A stretch of 64,000 bases of DNA from Streptomyces sp. HD. GTDB taxonomy: Bacteria; Actinomycetota; Actinomycetes; Streptomycetales; Streptomycetaceae. The stretch lies in the NCBI RefSeq assembly GCF_028369295.1, contig NZ_JAQMYP010000001.1, positions 1 to 64,000 of the forward strand, written 5' to 3'. The notes below the pieces were generated by a model. It was not told where the DNA came from, did no database searches, and saw only the letters and a program-made list of their open reading frames with translations. This document shows positions 52,564-62,206 of the stretch, piece by piece (position 1 is the first letter of the stretch; each line of letters starts with the position of its first letter). Made by a program: the position numbers and the translations under genes.

Positions 52564-53190
52564 TCATCGGTGGGTCAGATCCAACTGGACGTCGACGACG
52601 CCCTCGACCGCCCGCACGGCCCGGGCCACCACGGGCACGAGCCCGCGCTCGGGCAGCGCACCGCTCAGCGTGACCACGCCCTCGGTGACCGAGACCTCCA
52701 GCCCGGTGGTGATGGGGAGATGGGTGAGCACGCTGCCGCGGATCTCGTCGGCGATCTCCGAGTCGGGCCGCAGGAACACCTTCAGCAGATCACTGCGGCT
52801 CACGACGCCCTGCAGCATGCCGACGCCGTCCACCACCGGGAGCCGCTTGACGTGCCGGCGGGCCATGATGCGCGCCGCCTCGGCCAGCGAGGCATCGGCG
52901 TGCACGGTGACCGCGGGGGTGCTCATCAGCTCTCCCGCGGTGAGGGCGCCCGCCTTGAGCCGCTCCCCGGCCTCGCCGGTGGCCTCGTCGCCGTCGCGGA
53001 ACTCCTCCTTGGGCAGCAGATCGGCCTCGGAGACCACTCCGACGACCCGCCCTTCACCGGCCAGCACCGGCAGGGCACTGACCTTCCACTGGTCGAGCAG
53101 CTCGACGATCTCCTTGAAGGGCGCCGCGCTGCCTACGGCGACGACCGTATGGGTCATCACATCGCTCACGGTGTACTGGGATTCGGACAT
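52564..53190 (-). CDS. CBS-BON protein inside the hydrogenase operon
   Basis: A 208-residue CBS-BON paralogue: [94 protein letters not shown]. The linker between the CBS motifs is shortened relative to the others. It lies between the large-subunit gene (21 bp gap) and hypD (16 bp gap), so it is co-transcribed with the hydrogenase. Its place suggests an adenylate-sensing role tied to the enzyme, though that is inference. Confidence 0.88.
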   Translation of the reverse strand: MSESQYTVSDVMTHTVVAVGSAAPFKEIVELLDQWKVSALPVLAGEGRVVGVVSEADLLPKEEFRDGDEATGEAGERLKAGALTAGELMSTPAVTVHADASLAEAARIMARRHVKRLPVVDGVGMLQGVVSRSDLLKVFLRPDSEIADEIRGSVLTHLPITTGLEVSVTEGVVTLSGALPERGLVPVVARAVRAVEGVVDVQLDLTHR

Positions 53191-53211
53191 CGCAACCTCC
53201 GGCAGTTCTCC

Positions 53212-54543
53212 TCAGGTACGGACGACCGTCAGGTCGAGGAAATGGGTGGAACAGGAGATGCACGGGTCGTGATTGCGGATCGCCCGCTCGCACAGGGCGG
53301 TCAGTTCGTCGTCGTCCGGGTCGCCGGCGCCGATCGCCCGCTGGGCCAGTCGCCGCAGGTCGTCCTCGATCGCGCCCTGGTTCTGCGCGGTGGGCGGCAC
53401 CAGCAGCGCGCCGGTCACGATTCCGTGGGCGTCGAGTTCGTAGCGGTGGTAGAGCACCCCGCGCGGCGCCTCGGTGGCGCCGTGCCCGACGCCCGCGACC
53501 GCGGGCACCTCCGTGTACGAGCACGCGGGCGGCTCGTACGCCCCGATGATCCGCAGCGCCTCGTCGACGGCGTACACCGTCTCCACCGCGCGCACCAGGA
53601 TCGACCGGAACGGATTGCGGCACACAGCCCCTTCGCGCGGATCGCCGAGCCCGGCCTCCACGGCCGCCTGAAGTGCCACCGGCGACAGCCGTCGGCCACT
53701 GATCGCGAACCGGGCGAGGGAGCCGGTGAGATGGAGCCGCCCGTCGAGCCGGGAGTGCAGCGCCGTGGAGTGCGGTACGTGTGTCTCGGCGACGTGCTCG
53801 GTGAAGTCCCGCACGGGGAAGGAGCCGGTGGTCCCGTCGGCACGCAGGACCGTCGGCGTCCCGCTCTCGATGGCGTAGGTGCCCGGCTCGGTCAGGGCCA
53901 GCAGGTCGGCCTCGACCCGGGCATCCGGGAACTCGAAGCCGGCGGTCCAGCGCACGGTGTCCCACGCGTCGTCGAGCGCCTGCTTCAAATCCTCGGCGAC
54001 CGGCCGGAGTTCGTCGCGCGACGGCACACGGTGGAAGCCGCCGAGGCGGACGTTCACGGGATGCACGGCACGCCCGCCGAGCAACTCCATCAACGAGTTC
54101 CCGGCCTTCTTCAGCCTGAGCCCCCGCTCGACCTCGGCCCGGTGGGTGCGGGCCAGTTCGATCGCGCTCGCCCGGCCCAGGAAGTCCGGGGCGTGCAGCA
54201 GATAGATGTGCAGGGCCTGGCTCTCGATCCACTCGCCGCAGTACAGCAGCCGGCGCAGGTCACGGATCACCGGGTCGACCGTCACGGCGCACGCGTCCTC
54301 GATCGCCGCGCAGGCGCTCATCTGGTACGCCACCGGACAGATCCCGCACACCCGGGCCGTGATGTCCGGCGGCTCGGTGTACGAACGGCCCCGCAGGAAC
54401 GCCTCGAAGAAGCGCGGCGGCTCGTAGATCTCCAGCCGCGCCTCGACGACCGTGCCGTCGTGGACGTGCAGGCGCAGCGCGCCCTCGCCCTCGACCCGGG
54501 ACAGCGAGCCGACGTGCAGCAGACGGGAACCGCGGTGCGTCAC
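53212..54543 (-). CDS. [NiFe]-hydrogenase large (alpha) subunit, cytosolic group-3-type
   Basis: A 443-residue catalytic subunit. The N-terminal Ni ligand pair is in [13 protein letters not shown], and the C-terminal pair in [15 protein letters not shown]. The residues after the CSTH histidine (FLDLTVVRT) would be removed by the maturation protease. [17 protein letters not shown] is the conserved start. In the L1 motif the position often occupied by His is Tyr (CPVAYQ). GTG 54543 overlaps the small-subunit stop by 4 nt. With the beta, gamma and delta subunits beside it this is a soluble NAD(P)-linked bidirectional hydrogenase of the group 3b layout (hyh/sulfhydrogenase type). Confidence 0.93.
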   Translation of the reverse strand: MTHRGSRLLHVGSLSRVEGEGALRLHVHDGTVVEARLEIYEPPRFFEAFLRGRSYTEPPDITARVCGICPVAYQMSACAAIEDACAVTVDPVIRDLRRLLYCGEWIESQALHIYLLHAPDFLGRASAIELARTHRAEVERGLRLKKAGNSLMELLGGRAVHPVNVRLGGFHRVPSRDELRPVAEDLKQALDDAWDTVRWTAGFEFPDARVEADLLALTEPGTYAIESGTPTVLRADGTTGSFPVRDFTEHVAETHVPHSTALHSRLDGRLHLTGSLARFAISGRRLSPVALQAAVEAGLGDPREGAVCRNPFRSILVRAVETVYAVDEALRIIGAYEPPACSYTEVPAVAGVGHGATEAPRGVLYHRYELDAHGIVTGALLVPPTAQNQGAIEDDLRRLAQRAIGAGDPDDDELTALCERAIRNHDPCISCSTHFLDLTVVRT

Positions 54544-55319
54544 GTGTCCAGCTCCTTCTCGAACGGCTCGAATGGCCTGAACTGCTCGAACGCGGCGGCG
54601 TTGAAGGTGTGCAGGAACCGCTCCACGGCGTCCTCGTCGAGGCCGTCGCGGCGCAGCAGCGGGATCAGCGCGGGCAGATTCACCGACCCGGACGGCCCGA
54701 AGCAGCCGAAGCAGCCCCGGTGATACGCCGGGCACAACGCTCCGCAGCCGGCGTGTGTGACCGGGCCGAGGCAGGGGGTGCCATGGGCGACGGTGACGCA
54801 GACGGTGCCGCGCCGCTTGCACTCGAAGCACACACTGTGGTCAGGGATGTCCGGCTTGCGGCCGGCGAGGAACGCGGTGATCACCTCGATGAGCTGACGC
54901 CTGTCGATCGGGCAGCCGCGCAGCTCGAAGTCGACGTCCACATGCGCGGACACGGGCGTGGAGGTGGCCAGGGTGTCGACGTACTCGGGGTGCGCGTACA
55001 CCACGCGCCGGTACTCGTCGACGTCCGCGAAGTTCCTCAGCGCCTGGATGCCCCCGGCGGTCGCGCACGCCCCGATGGTCACCAGGTGGCGTGAGGCGGC
55101 CCGGATCGCGCGGACCCGTTCGGCGTCCTCGGCCGTGGTGACGGAGCCCTCGACGAGGGACAGGTCGTACGGTCCCGGCTGCACCGCGCTGGACGCCTCA
55201 AGGAAGTGGGCGATCTCCACCTCGCCCGCCAGCGCCAGGAGTTCGTCCTCGCAGTCGAGCAGGGTGAGCTGGCAGCCGTCGCAGGAGGCCAGTTTGAACA
55301 CGGCGAGTTTGGGAGGCAT
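54540..55319 (-). CDS. [NiFe]-hydrogenase small (delta) subunit
   Basis: A 259-residue electron-transfer subunit: the proximal-cluster motif [52 protein letters not shown], then the cysteine-rich C-terminal part ([40 protein letters not shown]) for two more Fe-S clusters. There is no Tat signal, as expected for a cytosolic enzyme. It starts 1 bp after the gamma-subunit stop and its own stop overlaps the large-subunit GTG. Confidence 0.94.
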   Translation of the reverse strand: MPPKLAVFKLASCDGCQLTLLDCEDELLALAGEVEIAHFLEASSAVQPGPYDLSLVEGSVTTAEDAERVRAIRAASRHLVTIGACATAGGIQALRNFADVDEYRRVVYAHPEYVDTLATSTPVSAHVDVDFELRGCPIDRRQLIEVITAFLAGRKPDIPDHSVCFECKRRGTVCVTVAHGTPCLGPVTHAGCGALCPAYHRGCFGCFGPSGSVNLPALIPLLRRDGLDEDAVERFLHTFNAAAFEQFRPFEPFEKELDT

Positions 55320-55320
55320 C

Positions 55321-56127
55321 TCACAACTCCCTTACCGACAGGAGGGGTTCGGCCTGCTCCCAGTCCACGACGGGGCCCGCCCGGCACAGCAGCAGGGGGC
55401 CGAGCTGGCAGTGCCCGCAGTGCCCCGTCGCACAGCGCATGTTCCGCTCCAGCGAGACGCGGATCCGGTCGGGGGGGACACCGCGCTCGGCGAGTTCCCG
55501 GGCGGTGGCGCGGATCATCGGCTCGGGCCCGCACACGAACGCCCAGGTGCCGTCCGGCTCGAAGCACGCCCGCCCCAGCAGCTGGGTGACCATGCCGACG
55601 TCCCCGCGCCAGTCCGGGTCCGGCTGGTCGACCGTCACCCCGGTGTACGCCGTGGCCCAGCCCGTCACCTCTTGCCTGGCGATCAGGTCACCCGGGGTGC
55701 GCGCGCCGACCAGGACATTGACGCGCCGGTACGCCTCCGGTTCGGCCAGCGCGCGCAGAATCAGCGGCCGCAGCGGGGCGAGACCGATGCCGCCAGCCAC
55801 GACCAGCACGTCACTGCCTTGCGCCCGCTCCAGTCCCCAGCTGTTGCCGTACGGACCACGCAGCCCGACGACATCGCCGACCCGCACCGAGCACAGCCCG
55901 TCGGAGACCGCGCCCACCGAGCGGACCGTGTGCGCGAGACCACCTGTGGCCTGGACCGAACTCACCGAGACGGGGATCTCGCCGCGGCCGAAGGAGTGCA
56001 CCATGGCGAACTGTCCCGGTGCGAAGTCGGGCAGCCCCGCGCCGACCGGTTCGAGGCACAGCGTGACCGTGTCCGCGGTCTCCGGTCGACGGGCCACCAC
56101 GCGATGGGGGACCGGTACGGCGGTCAT
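55321..56127 (-). CDS. Hydrogenase gamma subunit (FAD/NAD(P)-binding reductase)
   Basis: A 268-residue ferredoxin-reductase-like flavoprotein: FAD domain ([32 protein letters not shown]), NAD(P) domain ([40 protein letters not shown]), and a C-terminal [2Fe-2S] motif [20 protein letters not shown]. It links NAD(P)H to the Fe-S relay of the hydrogenase. Its ATG overlaps the CNB gene stop (ATGA). Confidence 0.93.
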   Translation of the reverse strand: MTAVPVPHRVVARRPETADTVTLCLEPVGAGLPDFAPGQFAMVHSFGRGEIPVSVSSVQATGGLAHTVRSVGAVSDGLCSVRVGDVVGLRGPYGNSWGLERAQGSDVLVVAGGIGLAPLRPLILRALAEPEAYRRVNVLVGARTPGDLIARQEVTGWATAYTGVTVDQPDPDWRGDVGMVTQLLGRACFEPDGTWAFVCGPEPMIRATARELAERGVPPDRIRVSLERNMRCATGHCGHCQLGPLLLCRAGPVVDWEQAEPLLSVREL

Positions 56128-56588
56128 CGCACGCCCTTCGTCCCAGGGATCCCGTACAGGTCGACCAGCCGGGCACGCGCAGCGTTCAGCCGGTGCGCCA
56201 GCACCCGGCCGACCCAGTGCTCGACGGCACGCCCGAACTCGGGGTCGTCCAGGCACATCAGGCGTACGGCGACGGCGTCGAACTCGTGGGCGCGCAGCGG
56301 GGTCAGGGTCTGGGCGCCCAGCTGCCAGACGTACGGCTCGTACAGCCAGGACCAGCCGACGAGGTCGCCGACGCCGAGCGTCTCGACGACCGGCGGCCGG
56401 CGGCCGGGCACATGCATGTCGAGGGCGGTCGTGCCGTCCCGGATGATCCAGAAACGGTTGGCGTGTCCGCCCTCCTCGAACAGGCGGGTGCCCGGCGGGA
56501 AGTCGACCTCCCGGCCGACGCGCAGCAGCCGCTCGCGGTGCTCGACGGGCAGAGCGTGGTTCATGCGCAGGTCGATCGAGGGCGGCAT
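56124..56588 (-). CDS. CNB-domain protein embedded between hydrogenase beta and gamma genes
   Basis: A 154-residue paralogue of the CNB proteins at 19038 and 43900: [80 protein letters not shown]. No helix-turn-helix. Its ATG shares one base with the beta-subunit TGA (TGATG) and its TGA overlaps the gamma ATG, so it is translated at a ratio tied to the enzyme subunits. I infer a structural or ligand-sensing accessory of the hydrogenase rather than a DNA-binding regulator. Confidence 0.88.
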   Translation of the reverse strand: MPPSIDLRMNHALPVEHRERLLRVGREVDFPPGTRLFEEGGHANRFWIIRDGTTALDMHVPGRRPPVVETLGVGDLVGWSWLYEPYVWQLGAQTLTPLRAHEFDAVAVRLMCLDDPEFGRAVEHWVGRVLAHRLNAARARLVDLYGIPGTKGVR

Positions 56589-57787
56589 CAGTCCGTCTCC
56601 GTTCCGGGAGCCGTGGCTTGTGCGTGTTCGGACGGGTCGCCGTGTTCACCGTGTTCACCGTGTTCACCGTGTTCGGCGTTCAGAGCGGCGACCTCCTCGG
56701 TGATGTCGATGCCGACCGGGCACCAGACGATGCAGCGCCCGCAGCCGACACATCCGGACGTGCCGAACTGGTCGTACCAGGTGGAGAGCTTGTGGGTGAG
56801 CCACTGCCGGTAGCGGCTGCGGGCCGAGGCGCGGACCGGGCCGCCGTGCAGATACGAGAAGTCCAGGTCGAAGCAGGAGTCCCAGCGCTGCCAGCGCTCG
56901 GTGTGGTCACCGGTGAGGTCGGTGACCTCCTCGGTGGTGGTGCAGAAGCAGGTCGGGCAGACCATGGTGCAGTTGCCGCAGGTCAGACAGCGGGCGGCGA
57001 CGTCGTCCCAGCGCTCGGCGTCGAGGCTCGCGCCCATGAGGGTGCGCAGGTCCACCGGCGGCAGGGCGCGGCCCATGCGATCGCGGGCGCCGTCCACGGC
57101 GGCACGCGCTGTGGCCTCGGTGCCCGGGTCGGCGGTGCGGTGCGGCAGCTGCTCCAGCAGCTCGGCGCCCTCCTTGCTGCCGACGCGCACGAGGAAGCGG
57201 TGCCCGTCCTCGTCGATCACCTCGGTCAGCGCCAGGTCGTACCCGGGGTCGGCCGCGGGGCCACCACCCGTGGACACGCAGAAGCAGGTGGCACCGGGTT
57301 CGGTGCACTCGGCGGCGATCAGGAACGCCCTGGCGCGGCGCTTGCCGTACCCGGAGTCCTCGTACCGCCCGCCGGTCAGCACGCGGTCCTGGATGGCGAT
57401 GGCCCGCAGGTCACAGGGGCGGACGCCGAGGAAGGCATACGACGGCGGCTCCGGCTCGTGCGGCGTGAAGCGGACGTCTCCCTCCGGCGTCCGGTCGGCG
57501 CTCCACAGCTGCTCCCGCGACGGATGCAGGTAGGACTTCCACGACTGCGGACCCGAGCTGTGCGCGAAGGCGGCCCCGTCCTCGCGGCGGGCCAGCCGGT
57601 AGCGCCCGGCTTCCAGTTCGACGCCCCAGCCGTAGGGGAGGGCGTCCGCCGAGGCCAGCTCGGCCAGCACGATCGCGCCGTCCCGCACCGTCGGCCCGAC
57701 GACCGTCCGACCCTCCGCCACCAGTGCCGCGACCAGAGCATTCAGGCCGTCCCGGTCGAGCACGGCCGGTGCTGCGGTAGCGGTCAT
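56588..57787 (-). CDS. Hydrogenase beta subunit (4Fe-4S dicluster protein)
   Basis: A 399-residue iron-sulfur subunit. The N-terminal half is the conserved HydB-type domain ([40 protein letters not shown]). Two 4Fe-4S motifs follow: [15 protein letters not shown] and [16 protein letters not shown]. The extreme C-terminus is a run of EHG repeats ([15 protein letters not shown]) encoded by a 9-bp tandem repeat. It is the first gene of the structural operon; a palindrome pair stands 75-109 bp before ATG 57787. Electrons pass through it between the gamma flavin subunit and the small subunit. Confidence 0.92.
   Translation of the reverse strand: MTATAAPAVLDRDGLNALVAALVAEGRTVVGPTVRDGAIVLAELASADALPYGWGVELEAGRYRLARREDGAAFAHSSGPQSWKSYLHPSREQLWSADRTPEGDVRFTPHEPEPPSYAFLGVRPCDLRAIAIQDRVLTGGRYEDSGYGKRRARAFLIAAECTEPGATCFCVSTGGGPAADPGYDLALTEVIDEDGHRFLVRVGSKEGAELLEQLPHRTADPGTEATARAAVDGARDRMGRALPPVDLRTLMGASLDAERWDDVAARCLTCGNCTMVCPTCFCTTTEEVTDLTGDHTERWQRWDSCFDLDFSYLHGGPVRASARSRYRQWLTHKLSTWYDQFGTSGCVGCGRCIVWCPVGIDITEEVAALNAEHGEHGEHGEHGDPSEHAQATAPGTETD
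56641..56676. repeat. 9-bp tandem repeat in the beta-subunit gene
   Basis: CGTGTTCAC occurs three times in a row from 56641, followed by a fourth copy ending CGG. It encodes the repeating Glu-His-Gly tail of the beta subunit. Being a multiple of three, copy-number change would alter tail length without a frameshift. His-rich tails can bind nickel, but a function here is only a guess. Confidence 0.75.
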
Positions 57788-57861
57788 GACGGTCCTCCTA
57801 GTCCGGGCGGCTCCGGGTTTCTCCCGCATCAGGTTCCGACTGCGAGGGTCGCCTGCGACAG

Positions 57862-57896
57862 GGGCCGACCGGCCCTGGTCATGAGCCGACCGGATC
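57862..57896 (-). promoter_or_regulatory. Paired DevR-like operator of the hydrogenase operon
   Basis: GGGCCGACCGGCCC (57862-57875, perfect) and GAGCCGACCGGATC (57883-57896), exactly 21 bp apart, 75 bp before the beta-subunit start. It lies in the 236-bp gap 57788-58023 after hypC, which otherwise holds no gene. Confidence 0.65.
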
Positions 57897-58023
57897 TTTC
57901 GACGCCGGGTCGAGCATCGCCCCGAAGGGGCGCGGGGAACTGCGCGATCAGCCACCTACGACCGGCAGTGAACGACCCACGCAGGCCACCCATCCAGGTC
58001 GGTCGGCCCAACCCGGCGGAGCG

Positions 58024-58281
58024 CTACGGCAACGGCTCTCCCAACTCGCCTTCGACCGCCCCCGCCATCGCCCGCAGCACCGCGAGGGTCCGCTGTGCCT
58101 CGCTCTCGTCCACCTGCGTGATCGCGAACCCGACGTGCACGACGACATACGCCCCGACACCCGCCTCGGGCGTGCAGCTCAGGCACACCTCGCGACGAAT
58201 GCCGCCGAAGTCGACGGTCCCCATGCGCAGACCGGCGTCGTCGTGGATCTCCAGGACCCGGCCGGGGATGCCCAGGCACAT
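58024..58281 (-). CDS. hypC: Hydrogenase maturation chaperone HypC
   Basis: An 85-residue chaperone that carries the Fe(CN)2CO unit from HypD to the large subunit. It opens MCLGIPGRVLEI; the cysteine at position 2, freed by Met removal, is the iron ligand and fixes the start at ATG 58281. AYVVVHVGFAITQVDESEAQ is the conserved OB-fold end. An upstream GTG at 58290 overlaps the hypF stop but would bury the essential Cys. Confidence 0.95.
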   Translation of the reverse strand: MCLGIPGRVLEIHDDAGLRMGTVDFGGIRREVCLSCTPEAGVGAYVVVHVGFAITQVDESEAQRTLAVLRAMAGAVEGELGEPLP

Positions 58282-58286
58282 CGCGT

Positions 58287-60578
58287 TCACCCCTTCCCGG
58301 CCAGCCGTGCGGCCGCGACCGCCGCCTGGCCGTAGCTGATGCCGCCGTCCCCGACGGGGACCTGACCCCCGACCAGCACCCGCAGCCCCTGCGCGTGCAG
58401 CCGGCGCCTCACCTCGGTCAGCAGCCGCCGGTTGACGAAGCAGCCACCGCCCAGACACACCGTGCGCGGTGCACCTTCGGCCACGACGCGCCCGACGAGT
58501 TCGGCGGTGACGATCGCGAGCGTCAGATGGAAGGCCGCCGCCAGCCGGGCCACCGGCTCCCCCTCCAGCTGCCGCCGCAGCAGGTCGGCCAGGGTCGGCG
58601 TCGGGTCGTACACCCACAGACCCTGCGCCCTTACCACCCGATGGGCGAGAGGTACGGCATGCTCGTCCCCGGCCGTCGCTTCGAGCAGGACGGCTGCCTC
58701 ACCTTCGTAACTCACCTGGTCGGCGAGGCCGAGCAGCGCCGCCGCCGAGTCGAAGAGCCGTCCGGCGCTCGACGCCCGCGGGCAGTTGACGTCCCGCGCG
58801 ATCATGGCGCGCACCACGTCGACCTCTGCCGGGTCGAGCCGGTCGGTGAAGGGCTGGGTGAGCCAGGGATACGGGCGCGGGGAGCCCAGCGCCTCGCCGC
58901 CCAGCAGATGGCCCAGGGCGGTGCGGGAGGGATGGCGTACCGCCGCGTCGCCGCCGGGCAGGGGCGCGGTGGCGAACCTGCCCACGCGGCGGTAGCCGCA
59001 TCGGTCGGCGACGAGGATCTCGCCGCCCCACAGCGTGCCGTCGTCGCCCAGACCCAGCCCGTCGTAGGCGACCCCGAGGAACCGGCCCCGCACCCCGTGC
59101 TCGGCCGCGCAGGCGGCCACGTGCGCGTGGTGGTGCTGCACCGGGACGCGACGCAGCGGCTGAGCCTCGGCCCACTGCGTGGAGAGATAGCCGGGGTGCA
59201 GGTCATGGGCGAGGACCACCGGCTCGATGCCCGTGAGTTCCTTGAGGTGCTCGTACGACGCCGTGAACGCCTCGTACGTCGCCAGATCGGCCAGATCCCC
59301 GGTGTGCGGCCCGATGTGGGCCCGGCCGTCGGCAGCCAGGGTGAACGTGTGTTTCAGCTGGGCTCCGGCCCCGGCGACCGGCTGCCGCACGGGCAGCGGC
59401 AGCGGGGCGGGAGCGAGCCCGCGTGCCCGGCGGACGGTGATCCGGGTCCGTCCGGTGAACTGCACGACGGAGTCGTCGTACCGGGACCGGATGGGCCGGT
59501 TGTGGGTCAGCAAGCCGTCCGCCACCGCGGCCAGGGCGTCCCGGGCCTCCTCGTCGCCGATGGCGATCGGCTCGTCGCTGAGGTTGCCGCTGGTGACCAC
59601 GAGCGGCCGGGCCAGCCCGTCGAGGAGGAGATGGTGCAGGCCGGTGGTGGGGAGAAACAGCCCGACCCGGTTCAGGCCGGGGTGGACTTCGGGAGCAAGC
59701 GGAGCCGCTCGCCCACGCCACCGGCGCCGGCCGAGCAGCACGACAGGGCGCTCCGGAGAGGTCAGGGCCCGACGCTCCCCGGCACCGATCTGCGCCAGCC
59801 GCGCCGCCGTCTCGACATCGGGCGCCATCACGGCGAACGGTTTCACCGGACGGCGCTTGCGGCGCCGCAGCTCCGCCACGGCCGCCGAAGCGCCCGCGTC
59901 GCACACGAGTTGATAGCCGCCCAGCCCCTTCAGCGCGACGATTCCGCCCTCGTCGACCGTCCGTACCGCCGCCCGCAGCGCCTCCTCACCGCGCAGTTCC
60001 GCCCAGGCCGGCTGTGGCCCGCAGACCGGGCAGGCGACGGGTTCCGCGTGGAAGCGCCGGTCTCCTGGGTCGGTGTACTCGGCCGCGCACGCGGCACACA
60101 GCGGGAAGCGGCGCATGGTCGTGCGGACCCGGTCGTACGGCAGGCTTTCGATGATCGTGGCGCGTGGGCCGCAGTCGGTGCAGTTGATGAACGGATAGCG
60201 GTAGCGGCGGTCGCGCGGGTCGCGCAGTTCGCTCAGACAGGCGTCGCAGATCGCCGCGTCCGGCGGGATCTCGCGAGGTGCCGCGTCCGAGTCGCCGGGG
60301 GCGCTGTGCCGCACCTGGAAGCCGGTGGCGTACGGCGATTGGCGCGCGCCGCCGGTCAGCCGGACGCGGCGCACCCGGGCGAGGGCCGGTGCGCCGGTGC
60401 GCAGCCGGGCCGCGAACTCCTCGATCGCGCGGGTCGGTCCGGCGACCTCGCCCTCCACGTGACCGTTGACGTTGGCCACCCAGCCGCCCAGTCCGAGCTC
60501 GGCCGCGGTGCGGTAGACGAAGGGCCGGAAGCCGACGCCTTGCACGATGCCCTCGACGTGGAAGCGCCGTACGGTCAT
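58287..60578 (-). CDS. hypF: Carbamoyltransferase HypF
   Basis: A 763-residue enzyme that transfers a carbamoyl group from carbamoyl-phosphate to the HypE C-terminal Cys. Domains in order: acylphosphatase (residues 1-90; GIVQGVGFRPFVYRTAAELG), paired zinc fingers (CDACLSELRDP, INCTDCGPR, CAACAAEYTDP, VACPVCGPQ), a YrdC-like domain (GIVALKGLGGYQLVCDA, RPVVLLGRRRW) and a Kae1-like domain (VQHHHAHVAACAAEHG, CLGGGCFVNRRLL, GDGGISYGQAAVA). It overlaps the protease gene by 4 nt upstream and is followed by hypC 5 bp downstream. Confidence 0.96.
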   Translation of the reverse strand: MTVRRFHVEGIVQGVGFRPFVYRTAAELGLGGWVANVNGHVEGEVAGPTRAIEEFAARLRTGAPALARVRRVRLTGGARQSPYATGFQVRHSAPGDSDAAPREIPPDAAICDACLSELRDPRDRRYRYPFINCTDCGPRATIIESLPYDRVRTTMRRFPLCAACAAEYTDPGDRRFHAEPVACPVCGPQPAWAELRGEEALRAAVRTVDEGGIVALKGLGGYQLVCDAGASAAVAELRRRKRRPVKPFAVMAPDVETAARLAQIGAGERRALTSPERPVVLLGRRRWRGRAAPLAPEVHPGLNRVGLFLPTTGLHHLLLDGLARPLVVTSGNLSDEPIAIGDEEARDALAAVADGLLTHNRPIRSRYDDSVVQFTGRTRITVRRARGLAPAPLPLPVRQPVAGAGAQLKHTFTLAADGRAHIGPHTGDLADLATYEAFTASYEHLKELTGIEPVVLAHDLHPGYLSTQWAEAQPLRRVPVQHHHAHVAACAAEHGVRGRFLGVAYDGLGLGDDGTLWGGEILVADRCGYRRVGRFATAPLPGGDAAVRHPSRTALGHLLGGEALGSPRPYPWLTQPFTDRLDPAEVDVVRAMIARDVNCPRASSAGRLFDSAAALLGLADQVSYEGEAAVLLEATAGDEHAVPLAHRVVRAQGLWVYDPTPTLADLLRRQLEGEPVARLAAAFHLTLAIVTAELVGRVVAEGAPRTVCLGGGCFVNRRLLTEVRRRLHAQGLRVLVGGQVPVGDGGISYGQAAVAAARLAGKG

Positions 60579-61081
60579 GCCGGCCTCCCGACCGTCGTGT
60601 CCTCGTGGCGGGCGATCTCCTCCTCGACGGCCCTCACGACCGGCTCCACGGCCTCCGCGACGGCGGGGGAGAGGCCGGTGCCCAGCTCGCTCTCGGCGCC
60701 CTCGACGGCGTACACGACGAGATGCCCGGGCAGCAGACCCAGCACGCGTGCCAGCTCGACGGCCTCGCCGAGGCCCAGCCCGTGGGAGCTGGTGGCCGAA
60801 GGTTGCGCGAGGACTCCGGCGTCGAGTGCCAGGCGGTGCACGCGGCCGGGGGTGCCCGGGTGGGCATGGGCCGCATCCACGACCACCGCGAGCCGGGCGC
60901 CCGCCCACAGGCCGATCAGCCGGCCGGGGTCGCCGTCGCAGGCCGCGAGGTCGGTGTCCGGTGGCAACGGCCGGTCCACGGCCCGCTCGCGCAGGCGGGC
61001 GAGCACGGCCCAGCCCACGCCGTCGTCGCGCCGGAACTCGTTCCCCACGCCGATGACGGCGATCCGACCGCGGATGTTCAT
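60575..61081 (-). CDS. Hydrogenase maturation protease (HycI/HyaD family)
   Basis: A 168-residue endopeptidase that clips the large-subunit C-terminus after nickel insertion: IAVIGVGNEFRRDDGVGWAV is the conserved GxGNxxxxDDGxG start with its Ni-sensing acidic residue, VVVDAAHAHPGTPGRVH supplies the second Asp, and SSHGLGLGEAVELARVLG the His. Start ATG 61081; no ribosome site is obvious, and a perfect palindrome is centred 43-44 bp upstream, so the mRNA may be leaderless. First gene of the protease-hypF-hypC operon. Confidence 0.92.
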   Translation of the reverse strand: MNIRGRIAVIGVGNEFRRDDGVGWAVLARLRERAVDRPLPPDTDLAACDGDPGRLIGLWAGARLAVVVDAAHAHPGTPGRVHRLALDAGVLAQPSATSSHGLGLGEAVELARVLGLLPGHLVVYAVEGAESELGTGLSPAVAEAVEPVVRAVEEEIARHEDTTVGRPA

Positions 61082-61117
61082 GCCCTCACGGTGGGCTCTT
61101 GCCGTCGCCTGCCGCAT

Positions 61118-61131
61118 GGGCCGAACGGCCC
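61118..61131 (-). promoter_or_regulatory. DevR-like palindrome before the protease-hypF-hypC operon
   Basis: GGGCCGAACGGCCC, a palindrome in all but the centre, is centred 43-44 bp before the protease ATG. A poorer partner, GGGCCGGACATCCC, begins 22 bp further upstream at 61140. Confidence 0.6.
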
Positions 61132-61201
61132 CACCCACAGGGCCGGACATCCCCGGCAGTGATCCGCCCCCGTCGGCTCCGCGCCGGTGAGCCGTCGCAC
61201 G

Positions 61202-62026
61202 CTACACCGGCACGACTGCGACCGGGCACCTGGTGTGCGGGAGCAGCGCGAGTGCCGTACGGCCCGAGCGACGACCCGCCACCACCAGGCCCGAGTTCCC
61301 GGCGGCGTGGGCGAGCGCCACCTCCGGGGCGAGCAGGACGACGTCCTCCAGGATGTCGACCTCCGGATACTTGCCGCGCCACGGCCGCAACGCGTCCGAC
61401 AACCGCTGCACCTCGTCGTCCTCCCACGTGGCGCGATCCTCCTCCAGGACGGGGAAGGGCCGCCGCGCCGCCTGCGCGGGCAGAGTCCAGGCATGCACGG
61501 CGTGCAGTCGTGCGCCACGCAGCCCCGCTGCCTCGATGGCGAGGCCGATCGCACCGCCCGCCGGGCTGCGGGCGTCGATCCCGAGGGTCACGGCGTCGGC
61601 GCGGCCCTGCGGTCCCCCGCCGGCGAGAGTGCCGGGGACCAGCACCACCGGCCGCTCGCACGCCCGGACCAGGGCCGTGGCGGTGGAGCCCACGGGGATC
61701 CTCGGGTGACTGTCCTCGCCGCGCAGACCGAGCACCAGCAGCTCCGCGTCCTCGGCCATGGCGCGCAGGGCCGCCACCGGAGCCCCGGTGAGGTGCACAC
61801 CCTGAGCCCGCAACGCCGGATGCCGGTCGGTGAGTTCGGCGACCACGTGCTCCGCCACCGTCTCGGGGCGGTACGGCCACCGCTCGGCCGGATCCGGACC
61901 CTCCGGCGGCGACACATGCACCACCCGCAGGGGCATCCCACGCAACAGCGCCTCGCGCGCGGCCCAGTCGGCCGCGGAACGGCTGCGTGCCGACCGGTCG
62001 ACACCGGCGATGATCTCTCGCTCCAT
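61202..62026 (-). CDS. Tandem universal stress protein (diverged)
   Basis: A 274-residue USP, shorter than its paralogues: MEREIIAGVDRSARSRSAAD; domain 1 loop VLGLRGEDSHPRIPVGSTAT, where the normal RGxSG glycines are partly lost; domain 2 VVAGRRSGRTALALLPHTRC. It ends at CPVAVVPV without the usual HD/HE. Divergent from the USP at 62207 across a shared 180-bp region with one palindrome. Nucleotide binding is doubtful. Confidence 0.87.
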   Translation of the reverse strand: MEREIIAGVDRSARSRSAADWAAREALLRGMPLRVVHVSPPEGPDPAERWPYRPETVAEHVVAELTDRHPALRAQGVHLTGAPVAALRAMAEDAELLVLGLRGEDSHPRIPVGSTATALVRACERPVVLVPGTLAGGGPQGRADAVTLGIDARSPAGGAIGLAIEAAGLRGARLHAVHAWTLPAQAARRPFPVLEEDRATWEDDEVQRLSDALRPWRGKYPEVDILEDVVLLAPEVALAHAAGNSGLVVAGRRSGRTALALLPHTRCPVAVVPV

Positions 62027-62102
62027 GATGGGCCGCCTTCCGCCCGGGTGGACCTGATGCCCGGGCAGGCCCAGCGTCGCCGCGCCACCGCCCGCGCGCA
62101 CG

Positions 62103-62116
62103 GGGCCGAACGGGCC
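62103..62116. promoter_or_regulatory. DevR-like palindrome shared by two divergent USP genes
   Basis: GGGCCGAACGGGCC lies 77 bp before the minus-strand USP (62026) and 91 bp before the plus-strand USP (62207). AGCCCTGGCGGCCC at about 62123 may be a weak partner. Confidence 0.55.
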
Positions 62117-62206
62117 GGATCGCAGCCCTGGCGGCCCATGTCCGCCGGCATGGCACGCCGGGACGCTGGCATCGAGGAACACACCGACCACAGGAGGTGC
62201 GGCGCC

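Noticed and set aside
53212..54543. Membrane-bound uptake hydrogenase (group 1)
   Set aside because: Small subunit has no Tat signal and NAD(P)/FAD and dicluster subunits are present, fitting a soluble group-3-type enzyme.
58395..61190. 931-codon plus-strand frame over hypF and the protease
   Set aside because: Antisense shadow; the minus strand has all HypF domains.
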